Shown one piece after another: positions 11,201 through 17,696 of a stretch of 64,000 bases of DNA. The stretch is from an uncultured Oscillospiraceae bacterium (GTDB taxonomy: Bacteria > Bacillota > Clostridia > Oscillospirales > Ruminococcaceae). The stretch spans positions 1 through 64,000 of the forward strand of contig CAJUPO010000004.1 of the NCBI GenBank assembly GCA_910588145.1. Reading direction: 5' to 3'. Numbering within the stretch: the stretch's first letter is position 1; each line of letters starts with the position of its first letter. The notes below the pieces were generated by a model. The model had not been told where the DNA came from. It worked only from the letters and a program-made list of their open reading frames with translations, and searched no databases. Position numbers and translations under genes: made by a program.

Positions 11201-11525
11201 CGAAATAAGTTAATGCTTTTGATGAAGTAAGTTCAGATAAAACCTTATTCATTATTATAAACTTTTCAATATCCTCGGCATATTCCCCGGATCGTCCGCC
11301 AAATTTTTCGAAAATATCCTTTGCAAGTGATGTAAAACTAAGTGACAATATTTTATTGAAATTTTTTCTGCCAAGAATATTATAAAGCTTTTTATCAGAA
11401 TCAAATGAAAACTGTTCCGGAACTATGACTATAATTGTTTTTCCGCTTTCAGCAAATTCTTTTATTTTTTTATTCATTAATTCAGATTTACCGTAACCAG
11501 CGCCGCCTAAAATAAAATTAACCAT
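8217..11525 (-). CDS. addB: ATP-dependent helicase/nuclease subunit B
   Basis: AddB is the partner of AddA: it binds Chi and degrades the 5' strand. The protein is 1102 residues (family about 1150). An N-terminal P-loop-like GGAGYGKS is at residues 7-14. The C-terminal nuclease core has GVIDRVDVYE and LRVIDYKTGEK. A terminal cysteine cluster (CSYCNYWSVC, with an upstream Cys in the LCHFKFFC region) matches the iron-sulfur staple of AddB nucleases. The weak AAAGGAAA site and ATG lie only 22 nt from the hairpin that ends the GH25 gene. No promoter is visible in between, so expression may rely on read-through or on a promoter inside the GH25 gene. Confidence 0.94.
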   Translation of the reverse strand: MVNFILGGAGYGKSELMNKKIKEFAESGKTIIVIVPEQFSFDSDKKLYNILGRKNFNKILSLSFTSLAKDIFEKFGGRSGEYAEDIEKFIIMNKVLSELTSSKALTYFGRHAEKISFSQEALKLVTEFRQSGTAPDTIMDKLASSNAALNEKIADTILIYYTYDKMLADSGLKDNLTDISESAAIANASDYFKNTVVFFDEFESFTYDEYDMIDTVISQSDDVYISLRLENEGNNKYTIFDSVNNTWKRFVQTAEKYNKKTSTIHLERPVKYKSSDLAHLNKFILRPERPVYPNSDNIILTECRDMYEEADYICSEINRLVKAQNYKYKDITVMSRRMNDYIYVFEAAFKKYNIPYHLNIKKSVMHTSLMQLIISVLDIISTDLPSSESIFKYAKNQLNDFKTEDISRLENYCYEWNIDGKQWYEPFIYDSEFCNDAEKIRNEIMQPILKLKNNCKSNKGADICSALYNFLKETNVPENVYKVCSYFEEKNMIYMSKEMKRIWDIFIDTLESVSDLYKDINISKFRDLFLMLLRQISYSVPPQTLDGVDILCAETARPDSPKVAFVCGVNEGSFPADIKIDGILNEKDRIRLESIGLNLSRTTEELIADEKLIVYKTLTHASDKLYVTYPLSSLSGSSLFPASIITQIKEMFKNNILEYASQKDIIFYSSTIQAAYYNFIRHFNEKSAEVESLRKYLEKHKYYKNKIEFLEEISHEKSFQIKNKELIRKIYSDRLRISATGFEEYNLCHFKFFCNTGLKLKAIRKHEINRLEQGNLIHDCLEKILSSCSTKEEFDSLTSEKIAFAVRECTEKYFEENLGGSSVNDTRAKHILERINNSIETLIIHLKEELKQSEFRPAEFELSLSKGDGLSVLKAENGIEIILKGVIDRVDVYENNGQKYLRVIDYKTGEKKLSMSSLYYGLNMQMLIYMFTVTGKKGKYNGYKTAGVLYMPSGEVKCSRNRFEGTEIKKTLNSHYKMNGLILNDRMVLNAMEKDIMGIYIPASVLKTDKGEGTLSLSKTSSVLSSEQFSNLRKYTKELMQNMCMELYNGNIDADPLISSVTNPCSYCNYWSVCGITETDKHREFDKDAEKLMLEKLSLEEE

Positions 11526-11547
11526 ATTTTTATTTCCTTTAGTAAAT

Positions 11548-11576
11548 ATAGGGTACTGATTAAATCAGTACCCTAT
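11548..11576 (-). terminator. Hairpin between the GH25 gene and addB
   Basis: A perfect 13-bp stem (11548-11560 with 11564-11576) with a 3-nt loop lies just past the GH25 stop. On the minus strand it is followed by a mixed A/T stretch, not a clean T run, so termination may be partial. addB begins 22 nt further on. Confidence 0.6.
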
Positions 11577-11579
11577 TAA

Positions 11580-12707
11580 TTATTTATAACCGTTTAATTT
11601 ATTTTTTTTCATTATACCTGGATAGTATTTATAGGCATAATTAAGATCAACATTTCCGCTTATTCCATTTACTCTTCCGGTATGACTATACTGCCACATT
11701 CCGTACTCGCTTCTGTTAAAGGAGGGTTTAGCAACTCCTGTGTGTGCTACCCATACATCATAATTTGTAAATACGCTGCTGTCACATTTATCATTTAAAA
11801 AGCTTGCATAGCTGTAAACAGAAACGTAATATTTTCTTTCCTCGAGATAAGAACCAAAAACTTTTATCATATTTGATATAGCCGCAGTACTCAGCTTAGT
11901 TTGAGTTGGGTCTTCAATATCAAATGAAACTGGATAACTCAGCTGATACCCTTTTATGGTATCATAACAAACCTTTGCTTCTTTTAATGCTTCAGCAGTG
12001 TTTAGCGCATAACTGTACCAATAAACACCACAGTCAATTCCAGCAGCCTGAGCAGCTTTTATATTTGAATGAAAATTTGCGTCTACTTGATCATATTCCA
12101 TTCCGTAGCCCGCTCGTATCATTACAAAATCAATTCCAGCAGCTTTTACTTTCTGCCAGTTTATTGTTCCCTGATGTCTTGATACGTCTATTCCTTTATA
12201 TGTAAGTTTTGTAGTTACTGGTTTGGTAGTAACAGTTGTATTTTTAGTAGTAGTCTTTGAGGTTACCAATACCGGATTAGTTATAAGTTTTCCATCTTCT
12301 TCAGCTTCTTTACGATATCTTGCTACATACGGCGGAACCGTAATTCTTGTTACTTTCACAACAGTAGTAGTAACGGAAGTTGTTGTGGTTTTTGTTGCTG
12401 CCGACGTTGTTATAGAAGTGGTAACTTTAGATTCAGACACTTTAGTTACTGTTTCAGAAGTTTTTTCATATTCAGTAGTTGAGGGTATTTCATCATTTTT
12501 ATCATATGTAAGTGACTCGTCTATAATATTACCATTTTGATCTGTCAGTTCATAAGCATTAATATCTGGATTATAATCAAGATATGCTTGAATGTCATTG
12601 TTTATATTACTTTCCGTAGATGTTTCTGCAAATACTGTCGTTGCATATGAAGCCATAACTGCGGCAGAAATAAGCGCAGTTATCAATTTAATTACCTTTT
12701 TTTTCAT
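11580..12707 (-). CDS. Secreted GH25 muramidase with Thr-rich linkers
   Basis: A glycoside hydrolase family 25 (Chalaropsis-type lysozyme) that would cleave peptidoglycan outside the cell. 375 residues. Signal peptide over about residues 1-27 (Lys-rich start, hydrophobic stretch ending ATTVFA). Two Thr/Val/Lys-rich low-complexity linkers cover about residues 80-125 and 148-168. The GH25 domain runs from about 171 to the end, starting KGIDVSRHQG with the conserved Asp, followed by VSFDIEDP, the DxE-type active-site strand. The longest frame starts at a GTG at 12716; the ATG at 12707 has AGG at 8-nt spacing and is preferred. The Thr-rich linkers resemble those of secreted ruminococcal glycosidases. 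Confidence 0.9.
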   Translation of the reverse strand: MKKKVIKLITALISAAVMASYATTVFAETSTESNINNDIQAYLDYNPDINAYELTDQNGNIIDESLTYDKNDEIPSTTEYEKTSETVTKVSESKVTTSITTSAATKTTTTSVTTTVVKVTRITVPPYVARYRKEAEEDGKLITNPVLVTSKTTTKNTTVTTKPVTTKLTYKGIDVSRHQGTINWQKVKAAGIDFVMIRAGYGMEYDQVDANFHSNIKAAQAAGIDCGVYWYSYALNTAEALKEAKVCYDTIKGYQLSYPVSFDIEDPTQTKLSTAAISNMIKVFGSYLEERKYYVSVYSYASFLNDKCDSSVFTNYDVWVAHTGVAKPSFNRSEYGMWQYSHTGRVNGISGNVDLNYAYKYYPGIMKKNKLNGYK

Positions 12708-12750
12708 TGATTTCACCTGCTCTATAAATATTTATTACAAAACGTAATTT

Positions 12751-12779
12751 ATTATACCATATTTCGCCGCAGATTGTAA
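12751..12779 (-). promoter_or_regulatory. Sigma-A promoter of the GH25 gene
   Basis: Minus strand: TTACAA (12774-12779), a 17-nt spacer, and TATAAT (12751-12756), 44 nt before the start codon. Between this and the mgtE promoter, 12780-12890 is AT-rich and I see nothing else in it. Confidence 0.6.
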
Positions 12780-12894
12780 CCTTATTTTAATATTTTCTTA
12801 TAAATTCTCTGATATATAAAAAAATGAATGATTACTTTTATATATATTACACAAAATATAATATGAAAATTTAATAATATAAACTGATGACGTA

Positions 12895-12923
12895 TTGACA
12901 AAATGAGAAAAATGGTGTATTAT
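12895..12923 (+). promoter_or_regulatory. Sigma-A promoter of mgtE
   Basis: Consensus TTGACA (12895-12900), a 17-nt spacer and TATTAT (12918-12923). An overlapping TATAAT at 12921-12926 would have 20-nt spacing. The M-box RNA begins about 15 nt downstream. Confidence 0.7.
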
Positions 12924-12939
12924 AATATTAAATTCAATA

Positions 12940-13085
12940 TTCCGGTAGGTAAGGCTACCACAGGGATACGGGTTACTGCCGCGAAATAGTGGAGACACTA
13001 TCAGCTGGTTAGCAGAATGTGTCGAAAATTTGAAGGCATATTTTAATGTAATTTCATGCCCTGCGAAGCTAAAGCTTGAACGGAA
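12940..13085 (+). ncRNA. M-box (ykoK) magnesium riboswitch aptamer
   Basis: The leader shows the M-box core in order: GGTAGGTAAGGCTACC near the 5' end, ACTGCCGCGAAATAGTGGAGACACTA, TGGTTAGCAGAA, a variable arm around GAAGGCATATT, and ATGCCCTGCGAAGCTAAAGC at the 3' end. The closing P1 helix pairs TTCCG (12940-12944) with CGGAA (13081-13085). The family binds Mg2+ and switches off Mg2+ transporters at high Mg2+. It lies directly before mgtE. The subfamily call is from recalled consensus; a covariance-model search would confirm it. Confidence 0.88.
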
Positions 13086-13123
13086 GGTTATTTTTCCGTG
13101 CCGATTTGCTGCACGGTTTTTTT
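13080..13123 (+). terminator. M-box expression platform: antiterminator and terminator
   Basis: The terminator stem CCGTGC/GCACGG (13096-13101 with 13111-13116) is followed by seven T. A competing antiterminator pairs ACGGAA (13080-13085) with TTCCGT (13094-13099). The antiterminator uses the 3' strand of P1 and the 5' side of the terminator. Mg2+-stabilised P1 should therefore allow termination, and its absence read-through into mgtE. Confidence 0.75.
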
Positions 13124-13153
13124 ATGCTACTTTATAATCATGGAGGTAAGTTT

Positions 13154-14488
13154 ATGACTGAATATATTTTACAGCTTCTTGAGCAGAAAAATTATATAAA
13201 AATAAAATCAACAGTCAAGGATATAATACCTCCTGATTTGGCTGCTTTGCTTGAGTCGTTGGAACCTCGGGATATTACTTTGATATTCAGGCTGCTGCCT
13301 AAGGAACTTGCCGCTGAAACATTCACGTATATGGACAGTGATACACAAATGCACCTTATAAGCGGATTCAGTGATAAAGAACTCCGTGAAATGTTTGATG
13401 AAATTTTCGTTGACGATACTGTCGATATTATTGAAGAGATGCCTGCCAATGTAGTTGCAAGAATCCTTAAAAACTCGGATTTAGAAACCAGAAAACAAAT
13501 TAATACTATACTTAATTACCCTGCTGACAGCGCCGGAAGCCTGATGACTACGGAATATGTTTATCTCCATAGGGATATGACTTCCAAAGACGCCCTTGAT
13601 TGGATAAGAAAAGTTGGTGTTGTTAAGGAAACTATTTATACTTGTTATGTTACGGAATCAAGAAAATTAATAGGATATGTTACTATTCTTGATTTAGTGA
13701 CTGCTGATGAGGATACTGTCATTGAAAGCATTATGGATACAAATGTAATCAGCGTCAATACTCATGAAGACAGAGAAATTGTTGCAAAGAAATTTTCAAA
13801 GTATGATTTTTTAGCTATGCCTGTTGTAGATAATGAAAATCGTATTGTAGGAATTATTACATTTGATGATGTATTGGATGTTATTCAGGAAGAAAATGAA
13901 GAGGACTTTTCAAAAATGGCAGCCATGCAGCCTACAGAAGGGTCATACTTTAAAACGCCGGTGCTAATCCATGTCAAAAATCGAATACTTTGGCTTTTGG
14001 TTTTAATGCTGTCAGCTACCATTACTGGAACGCTTCTTACAAAATATGAAGAGTCATTTCAGACAATTCCGCTTCTCGTTTCTTTTATTCCAATGCTTAT
14101 GTCAACAGCTGGTAACTGCGGTTCACAAAGCTCCACTACAGTTATTAGAGGTCTTGCAACGGAAGAAATACAGTTTAAGGATTATTTCAAAGTAGCATTC
14201 AAGGAATTTAGAATATCCATTGTTGTGAGCCTTATACTATCCTTGACAAATAGTCTTAGGATCCTTGTTATGTATAAAGACTTCAGGCTTTCAGCGGTAA
14301 TTTTTCTTTCATTGATCGGAATTATAATTATTGCAAAATTTGTTGGATGTACGCTGCCGCTGCTTGCCAAGAAATTTAAAATAGATCCAGCAATTATGGC
14401 TAATCCATTAATTAGCACTATCTTGGATACTTGTTCCATGCTCATATATTTTCAGATTGCAACTCTTATTTTTTCAGAACTAAGATAA
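13154..14488 (+). CDS. mgtE: Magnesium transporter MgtE
   Basis: MgtE is a Mg2+ channel of the cytoplasmic membrane gated by its cytosolic Mg2+-sensing domains. The protein is 444 residues, as usual. It has an N-terminal superhelical domain (about 1-115), a pair of CBS domains (about 120-245; DSAGSLMTTEYV then FDFLAMPVV-like repeats) and five membrane segments after about residue 275. The channel-lining segment with AGNCGSQSSTTVIRG is the family signature. The frame is open from 13076, but that would place the start inside the terminator. The ATG at 13154 has GGAGG at good spacing. Controlled by the M-box upstream. Confidence 0.95.
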   Translation: MTEYILQLLEQKNYIKIKSTVKDIIPPDLAALLESLEPRDITLIFRLLPKELAAETFTYMDSDTQMHLISGFSDKELREMFDEIFVDDTVDIIEEMPANVVARILKNSDLETRKQINTILNYPADSAGSLMTTEYVYLHRDMTSKDALDWIRKVGVVKETIYTCYVTESRKLIGYVTILDLVTADEDTVIESIMDTNVISVNTHEDREIVAKKFSKYDFLAMPVVDNENRIVGIITFDDVLDVIQEENEEDFSKMAAMQPTEGSYFKTPVLIHVKNRILWLLVLMLSATITGTLLTKYEESFQTIPLLVSFIPMLMSTAGNCGSQSSTTVIRGLATEEIQFKDYFKVAFKEFRISIVVSLILSLTNSLRILVMYKDFRLSAVIFLSLIGIIIIAKFVGCTLPLLAKKFKIDPAIMANPLISTILDTCSMLIYFQIATLIFSELR

Positions 14489-14491
14489 ATA

Positions 14492-14517
14492 AAAACTCCT
14501 TTTTAAGGAGTTTTTTT
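14492..14517 (+). terminator. Terminator of mgtE
   Basis: Stem AAAACTCCTT/AAGGAGTTTT (14492-14501 with 14505-14514) with a T run through 14517, immediately after the mgtE stop. Confidence 0.8.
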
Positions 14518-14593
14518 CTTTGGAAAAAATTACTTCAAATAATTGATTTTTTTATATCAATAATATAAATATAAAATGAAAAGGAGATGTATC

Positions 14594-14767
14594 ATGGAAA
14601 TTAAACCTATGATTAAAGGTGCTGCAATCGGAGCTGCCGTTGGTACCGCTTGTTATATGATTTCAAAATCACCTGATAGAAAAAAACGTACTTTAAAGAG
14701 AAGTACAGGAAAAGCTATTAAGGCAATTGGAAGCGCAGTTGACTGTTTTTCTTCAATGATTGGTTAA
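14594..14767 (+). CDS. Small glycine-rich hypothetical protein (57 aa)
   Basis: I do not recognise this gene. It encodes 57 residues with a single short hydrophobic, glycine/alanine-rich helix (GAAIGAAVGTACYMI, about residues 8-22; glycine-zipper-like), a strongly basic middle (DRKKRTLKRSTGKAIK) and a small amphipathic end. AAGGAG lies 8 nt before the ATG at 14594. It lies 17 nt before the TauE-like genes and is probably cotranscribed. It could be a small membrane-associated protein. A start at 14576 in the same frame lacks a ribosome site. Confidence 0.6.
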   Translation: MEIKPMIKGAAIGAAVGTACYMISKSPDRKKRTLKRSTGKAIKAIGSAVDCFSSMIG

Positions 14768-14784
14768 ATAATACGGAGGTTTGT

Positions 14785-15135
14785 GTGAGAAAACTGTATT
14801 TTTGCATTCTTGGTATAATTACTGGTATTACAAATGGACTCTTTGGGTCCGGAGGAGGAATAATTGCAGTACCTATGTTAAAAAAATCTGGTATGAGCAC
14901 AAAAGAATCTCATGCTACTTCACTGGCGCTTACTCTTCCTCTCAGTATTACCAGCTGCTTTTTTTATATGCGAAGCTTCAGTTTTACTGATATGAACCTT
15001 ATCTATTTGATTATTTCCGGATTGGCCGGAGCTTTTCTCGGTGGAATGCTAATGAAAAAACTGCCGAACACTTATCTTAAAAAAGCGTTCGGCATAATAC
15101 TTATAATTTCTGGTATAAGGTTGTTTTTAAAATGA
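14785..15135 (+). CDS. TauE/SafE family membrane protein, N-terminal-type half
   Basis: 116 residues, very hydrophobic, with four likely membrane segments. It opens with a GLFGSGGGIIAVPML motif, the hallmark of the TauE/SafE (DUF81) exporter family, whose members are usually about 250 residues with two such halves. Here the second half is a separate gene that overlaps by 4 nt (ATGA). The two probably form a heterodimer equal to one full-length exporter of sulfite, sulfoacetate or another organic anion; the substrate cannot be told. Start is GTG at 14785 with GGAGGT 4 nt upstream. Confidence 0.82.
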   Translation: MRKLYFCILGIITGITNGLFGSGGGIIAVPMLKKSGMSTKESHATSLALTLPLSITSCFFYMRSFSFTDMNLIYLIISGLAGAFLGGMLMKKLPNTYLKKAFGIILIISGIRLFLK

Positions 15136-15494
15136 ATTTATTTTTATTGTATTCCGCAGCATTTCTTACTGGTATCCTTGCCTCGCTTGGTTTAGGCGGC
15201 GGTATGATACTGATATTATATATGACAATATTTGCCGGCATGGCTCAATTCGAAGCACAAGGCATTAATCTAATATTTTTTATACCAATTGCACTGTTGT
15301 CATTAATAATCCATACAAAAAATAAGCTTGTAAGGTGGAAACAGATAATACCCGCAATTTTGTTAGGTACTATATCGGCTGGATTATCCGCATATCTTGC
15401 TTCAGGTATGGACAATAAGATTCTTACAAAATTATTTGCTGTACTTGTATTTTTTGCAGGTATCAGAGAAATCTTTACTAAAACAAGAAATTAA
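15132..15494 (+). CDS. TauE/SafE family membrane protein, C-terminal-type half
   Basis: 120 residues with about four membrane segments and its own glycine motif SLGLGGGMILILYM near residue 20, the repeat equivalent of the one in the preceding gene. Presumed partner subunit of that half. Its ATG overlaps the upstream stop (ATGA), indicating coupled translation. At its 3' end its TAA overlaps the TAA of the convergent ruvX gene, with no terminator between them. Confidence 0.82.
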   Translation: MNLFLLYSAAFLTGILASLGLGGGMILILYMTIFAGMAQFEAQGINLIFFIPIALLSLIIHTKNKLVRWKQIIPAILLGTISAGLSAYLASGMDNKILTKLFAVLVFFAGIREIFTKTRN

Positions 15495-15928
15495 ATTTCA
15501 TCAATTCCCTTACCGGAATTTTTTCGGAATCCCATATAACTTTCAAGTATAATAGTAGCTGCAACAGCGTCTACAACAGCCTTTCGTTTTTTTCCTCTTG
15601 TATTAGTAGCATTAAGAAAATTATGGGCTGAAACAGTTGTGCATCTTTCATCCCATAGTTCCACTGTTTTACCTGAAAGTTTTTTCAGTTCATCGGCAAA
15701 AAGAGAACATTTCTCAGCTCTTTCACCAAGAGTTCCATTCATATTTTTTGGGTAACCTACAACTATAAGTTCCGCTTTATTTTCCTGCACAACCAGTGCA
15801 GTTTTTTTTATGCATTCATTGAAATCTCTTTCAGTGATGACTCCTAACGGAGAGGCTAACATTTCATTTTTATCACATATAGCCAGTCCAGTTCTTGTAT
15901 CTCCAAAATCAACAGCTAAAATTTTCAT
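15491..15928 (-). CDS. ruvX: RuvX/YqgF Holliday junction resolvase-like nuclease
   Basis: RuvX is an RNase H-fold nuclease linked to 16S/pre-rRNA processing and to Holliday junction resolution. 145 residues. MKILAVDFGDTRTG carries the first catalytic Asp (residue 7). GYPKNMNGTLG and LWDERCTT (catalytic Glu region) follow, with a late DAVAATIILESYM. The longer frame from 15961 adds 11 residues; the ATG at 15928 has AAGGAA upstream and gives the family N-terminus. It is the last gene of the pyr operon, 10 nt after pyrD, an unusual place for it. Confidence 0.92.
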   Translation of the reverse strand: MKILAVDFGDTRTGLAICDKNEMLASPLGVITERDFNECIKKTALVVQENKAELIVVGYPKNMNGTLGERAEKCSLFADELKKLSGKTVELWDERCTTVSAHNFLNATNTRGKKRKAVVDAVAATIILESYMGFRKNSGKGIDEI

Positions 15929-15938
15929 TTTATATTCC

Positions 15939-16850
15939 TTACCATGGCTGGACAGAGCCAATAATTTCTTTAACAGATTTTATGCCCTGTTTGTCCAGAA
16001 ATTCGTTCATTTCTTCGATAATTTTTATTGGTGCATATGGATCAGTAAATATTGCTGCTCCCACCTGCACCGCAGAAGCTCCAGCCATCATCATTTCGAC
16101 AGCGTCTTTACCGGTAGAAACTCCTCCCATTCCGATAACAGGAATTTTTACAGCGTTTGCTGTCTGCCATACCATTCTGACTGCAATAGGAAATACTGCT
16201 GGTCCGGACATACCGCCCATATTATTTTTAAGAACAGGGCGTCGTGTATTAATATCAATTCTCATACCCAGAAGCGTATTTATTAGAGAAACTGCGTCTG
16301 CACCTTCTGATTCAACTGATCTGGCAATTTCAGCAATATTTGTAACATTAGGGGATAATTTTACAATAAGTGGTTTATTAGTTACTTTTCTGACTGCTTT
16401 TGTAACAGACGATGCGCCTTCGCACGAAGCACCGAAAGCCATTCCTCCCTGCTTAACATTAGGGCAGGATATATTCAGTTCAATCATATGAACATCGGTT
16501 TCTTCAAGTTTTTCTGCAATTGCAACACATTCTTCAGAAGTAGACCCGGCAATATTGGCAAGGATAACCGTATCCTTACTCATAAGAAAAGGAAGTTCGT
16601 CTGAAATAAATTTATCAATTCCCGGATTTTGCAATCCAACAGAATTAAGCATTCCTGACGGCGTTTCAGCTATTCTTGGTGAAGGATTTCCATTTCTTTT
16701 GGTTATAGTCGTACCCTTAGTAGCTATTCCGCCAAGACGTGATAGATCAAAAAGTTCAGAATATTCACGTCCATATCCAAATACACCGGATGCGGGAATA
16801 ATAGGATTTTTAAAATCTATACCTGAAATACTAACAGATAAATCTGCCAT
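15939..16850 (-). CDS. pyrD: Dihydroorotate dehydrogenase B, catalytic subunit
   Basis: Class 1B dihydroorotate dehydrogenase: oxidises dihydroorotate to orotate with FMN and passes electrons to PyrK and NAD+. 303 residues (typical). It shows NPIIPASGVFGYG, an SVGLQNPG-type segment, the catalytic Cys in ELNISCPNVKQGG, and C-terminal FMN-phosphate motifs GMGGVSTGKDA and GASAVQVGAA. The ATG overlaps the pyrK stop by one base (TAATG), so the two subunits should be made together. Confidence 0.96.
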   Translation of the reverse strand: MADLSVSISGIDFKNPIIPASGVFGYGREYSELFDLSRLGGIATKGTTITKRNGNPSPRIAETPSGMLNSVGLQNPGIDKFISDELPFLMSKDTVILANIAGSTSEECVAIAEKLEETDVHMIELNISCPNVKQGGMAFGASCEGASSVTKAVRKVTNKPLIVKLSPNVTNIAEIARSVESEGADAVSLINTLLGMRIDINTRRPVLKNNMGGMSGPAVFPIAVRMVWQTANAVKIPVIGMGGVSTGKDAVEMMMAGASAVQVGAAIFTDPYAPIKIIEEMNEFLDKQGIKSVKEIIGSVQPW

Positions 16851-17620
16851 TACCAGATTACCTCCTTTGAATTAAATACTGGACCATTTTTGCAGACATG
16901 TGCAAAATGTTCTTCTCCGTCTTTTTTTACCTTGCAGGCACAGACGAGACAAGCACCGATTCCGCAGCCCATTCTTTCTTCAAGCGAAACCTCACAGTAA
17001 ATACCAAATTTATCTGCTATTTCAGAAACTGATTTCAACATCGGCACTGGACCGCAGGCATAAATTGCGTCAGCTTTTTCTTTCTCAAGTTCTGATTTAA
17101 GAATATCAGTAACAAATCCTTTTTGTCCCATAGTTCCGTCATCTGTACATAAAAAGGTATGTGCTCCGGTTTTAATAAAATCTTCTTGCAGTATAACAGC
17201 TTCTGCATTCCTGAACCCGGAAATAACAATAGAATTTTTGCCGTACTTTTCTGCAAGCGGAAGCATGGGCGGATTACCTATACCGCCTCCGATAAGAATA
17301 ATTTTTTTATAATTCTTTTTTAGAGAGAATCCATGACCTAAAGGCGCCAGCATATCAATGCAGTCTCCTTCATTCAGCTTTGATATTTCCTTAGTGCCTT
17401 CTCCTTTAACAATGAATACAATGCGTAATGTACCCTTTTCATGGTCAATTCCGCAAATTGATATTGGACGTCTTAAGGTATGACCAGGGGGAAGAATATG
17501 TACAAACTGTCCTGGTTGGGCAGCTTCTGCAATTTCAGGACAGTTTATTGTAATGCTGAAAACATCTTTAGCAAGAGTATCCTTTTGAATAACCCTATAA
17601 TTATCCTGTTTATATTTCAT
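16850..17620 (-). CDS. pyrK: Dihydroorotate dehydrogenase B, electron transfer subunit
   Basis: PyrK carries FAD and a [2Fe-2S] cluster and links PyrD to NAD+. 256 residues. LRRPISICG is the FAD-binding motif, LIGGGIGNPPMLPLAEK the NAD-binding turn, and GCGIGACLVCACKV plus HVCKNGPVF supply four cluster cysteines. The frame is open to 17716, but the ATG at 17620 has AAAGGA at proper spacing and the expected N-terminus. NfnA at 28726 is a paralog. Confidence 0.95.
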   Translation of the reverse strand: MKYKQDNYRVIQKDTLAKDVFSITINCPEIAEAAQPGQFVHILPPGHTLRRPISICGIDHEKGTLRIVFIVKGEGTKEISKLNEGDCIDMLAPLGHGFSLKKNYKKIILIGGGIGNPPMLPLAEKYGKNSIVISGFRNAEAVILQEDFIKTGAHTFLCTDDGTMGQKGFVTDILKSELEKEKADAIYACGPVPMLKSVSEIADKFGIYCEVSLEERMGCGIGACLVCACKVKKDGEEHFAHVCKNGPVFNSKEVIW

Positions 17621-17664
17621 AAGGATTCCTTTCTTATTTCCTGAGAAATAATTTATCATATTCA

Positions 17665-17690
17665 TACGGGCGGAAAATATTCCGCCCGTA
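17665..17690 (-). terminator. Intercistronic hairpin between carB and pyrK
   Basis: A perfect 11-bp GC-rich inverted repeat (17665-17675 with 17680-17690) around a 4-nt loop starts just beyond the carB stop. No T run follows on the minus strand. It may protect the carB 3' end or cause partial termination before pyrK-pyrD-ruvX. Confidence 0.4.
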
Positions 17691-17696
17691 ATTATC

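Noticed and set aside
12210..12480. Repetitive Thr-codon tract that looks like a tandem DNA repeat
   Set aside because: It encodes the Thr-rich linkers of the GH25 protein and has no regular unit length at DNA level.
15810..16491. Two long plus-strand frames over ruvX and pyrD (158 and 198 residues)
   Set aside because: Both lie opposite confidently identified genes and lack ribosome sites.
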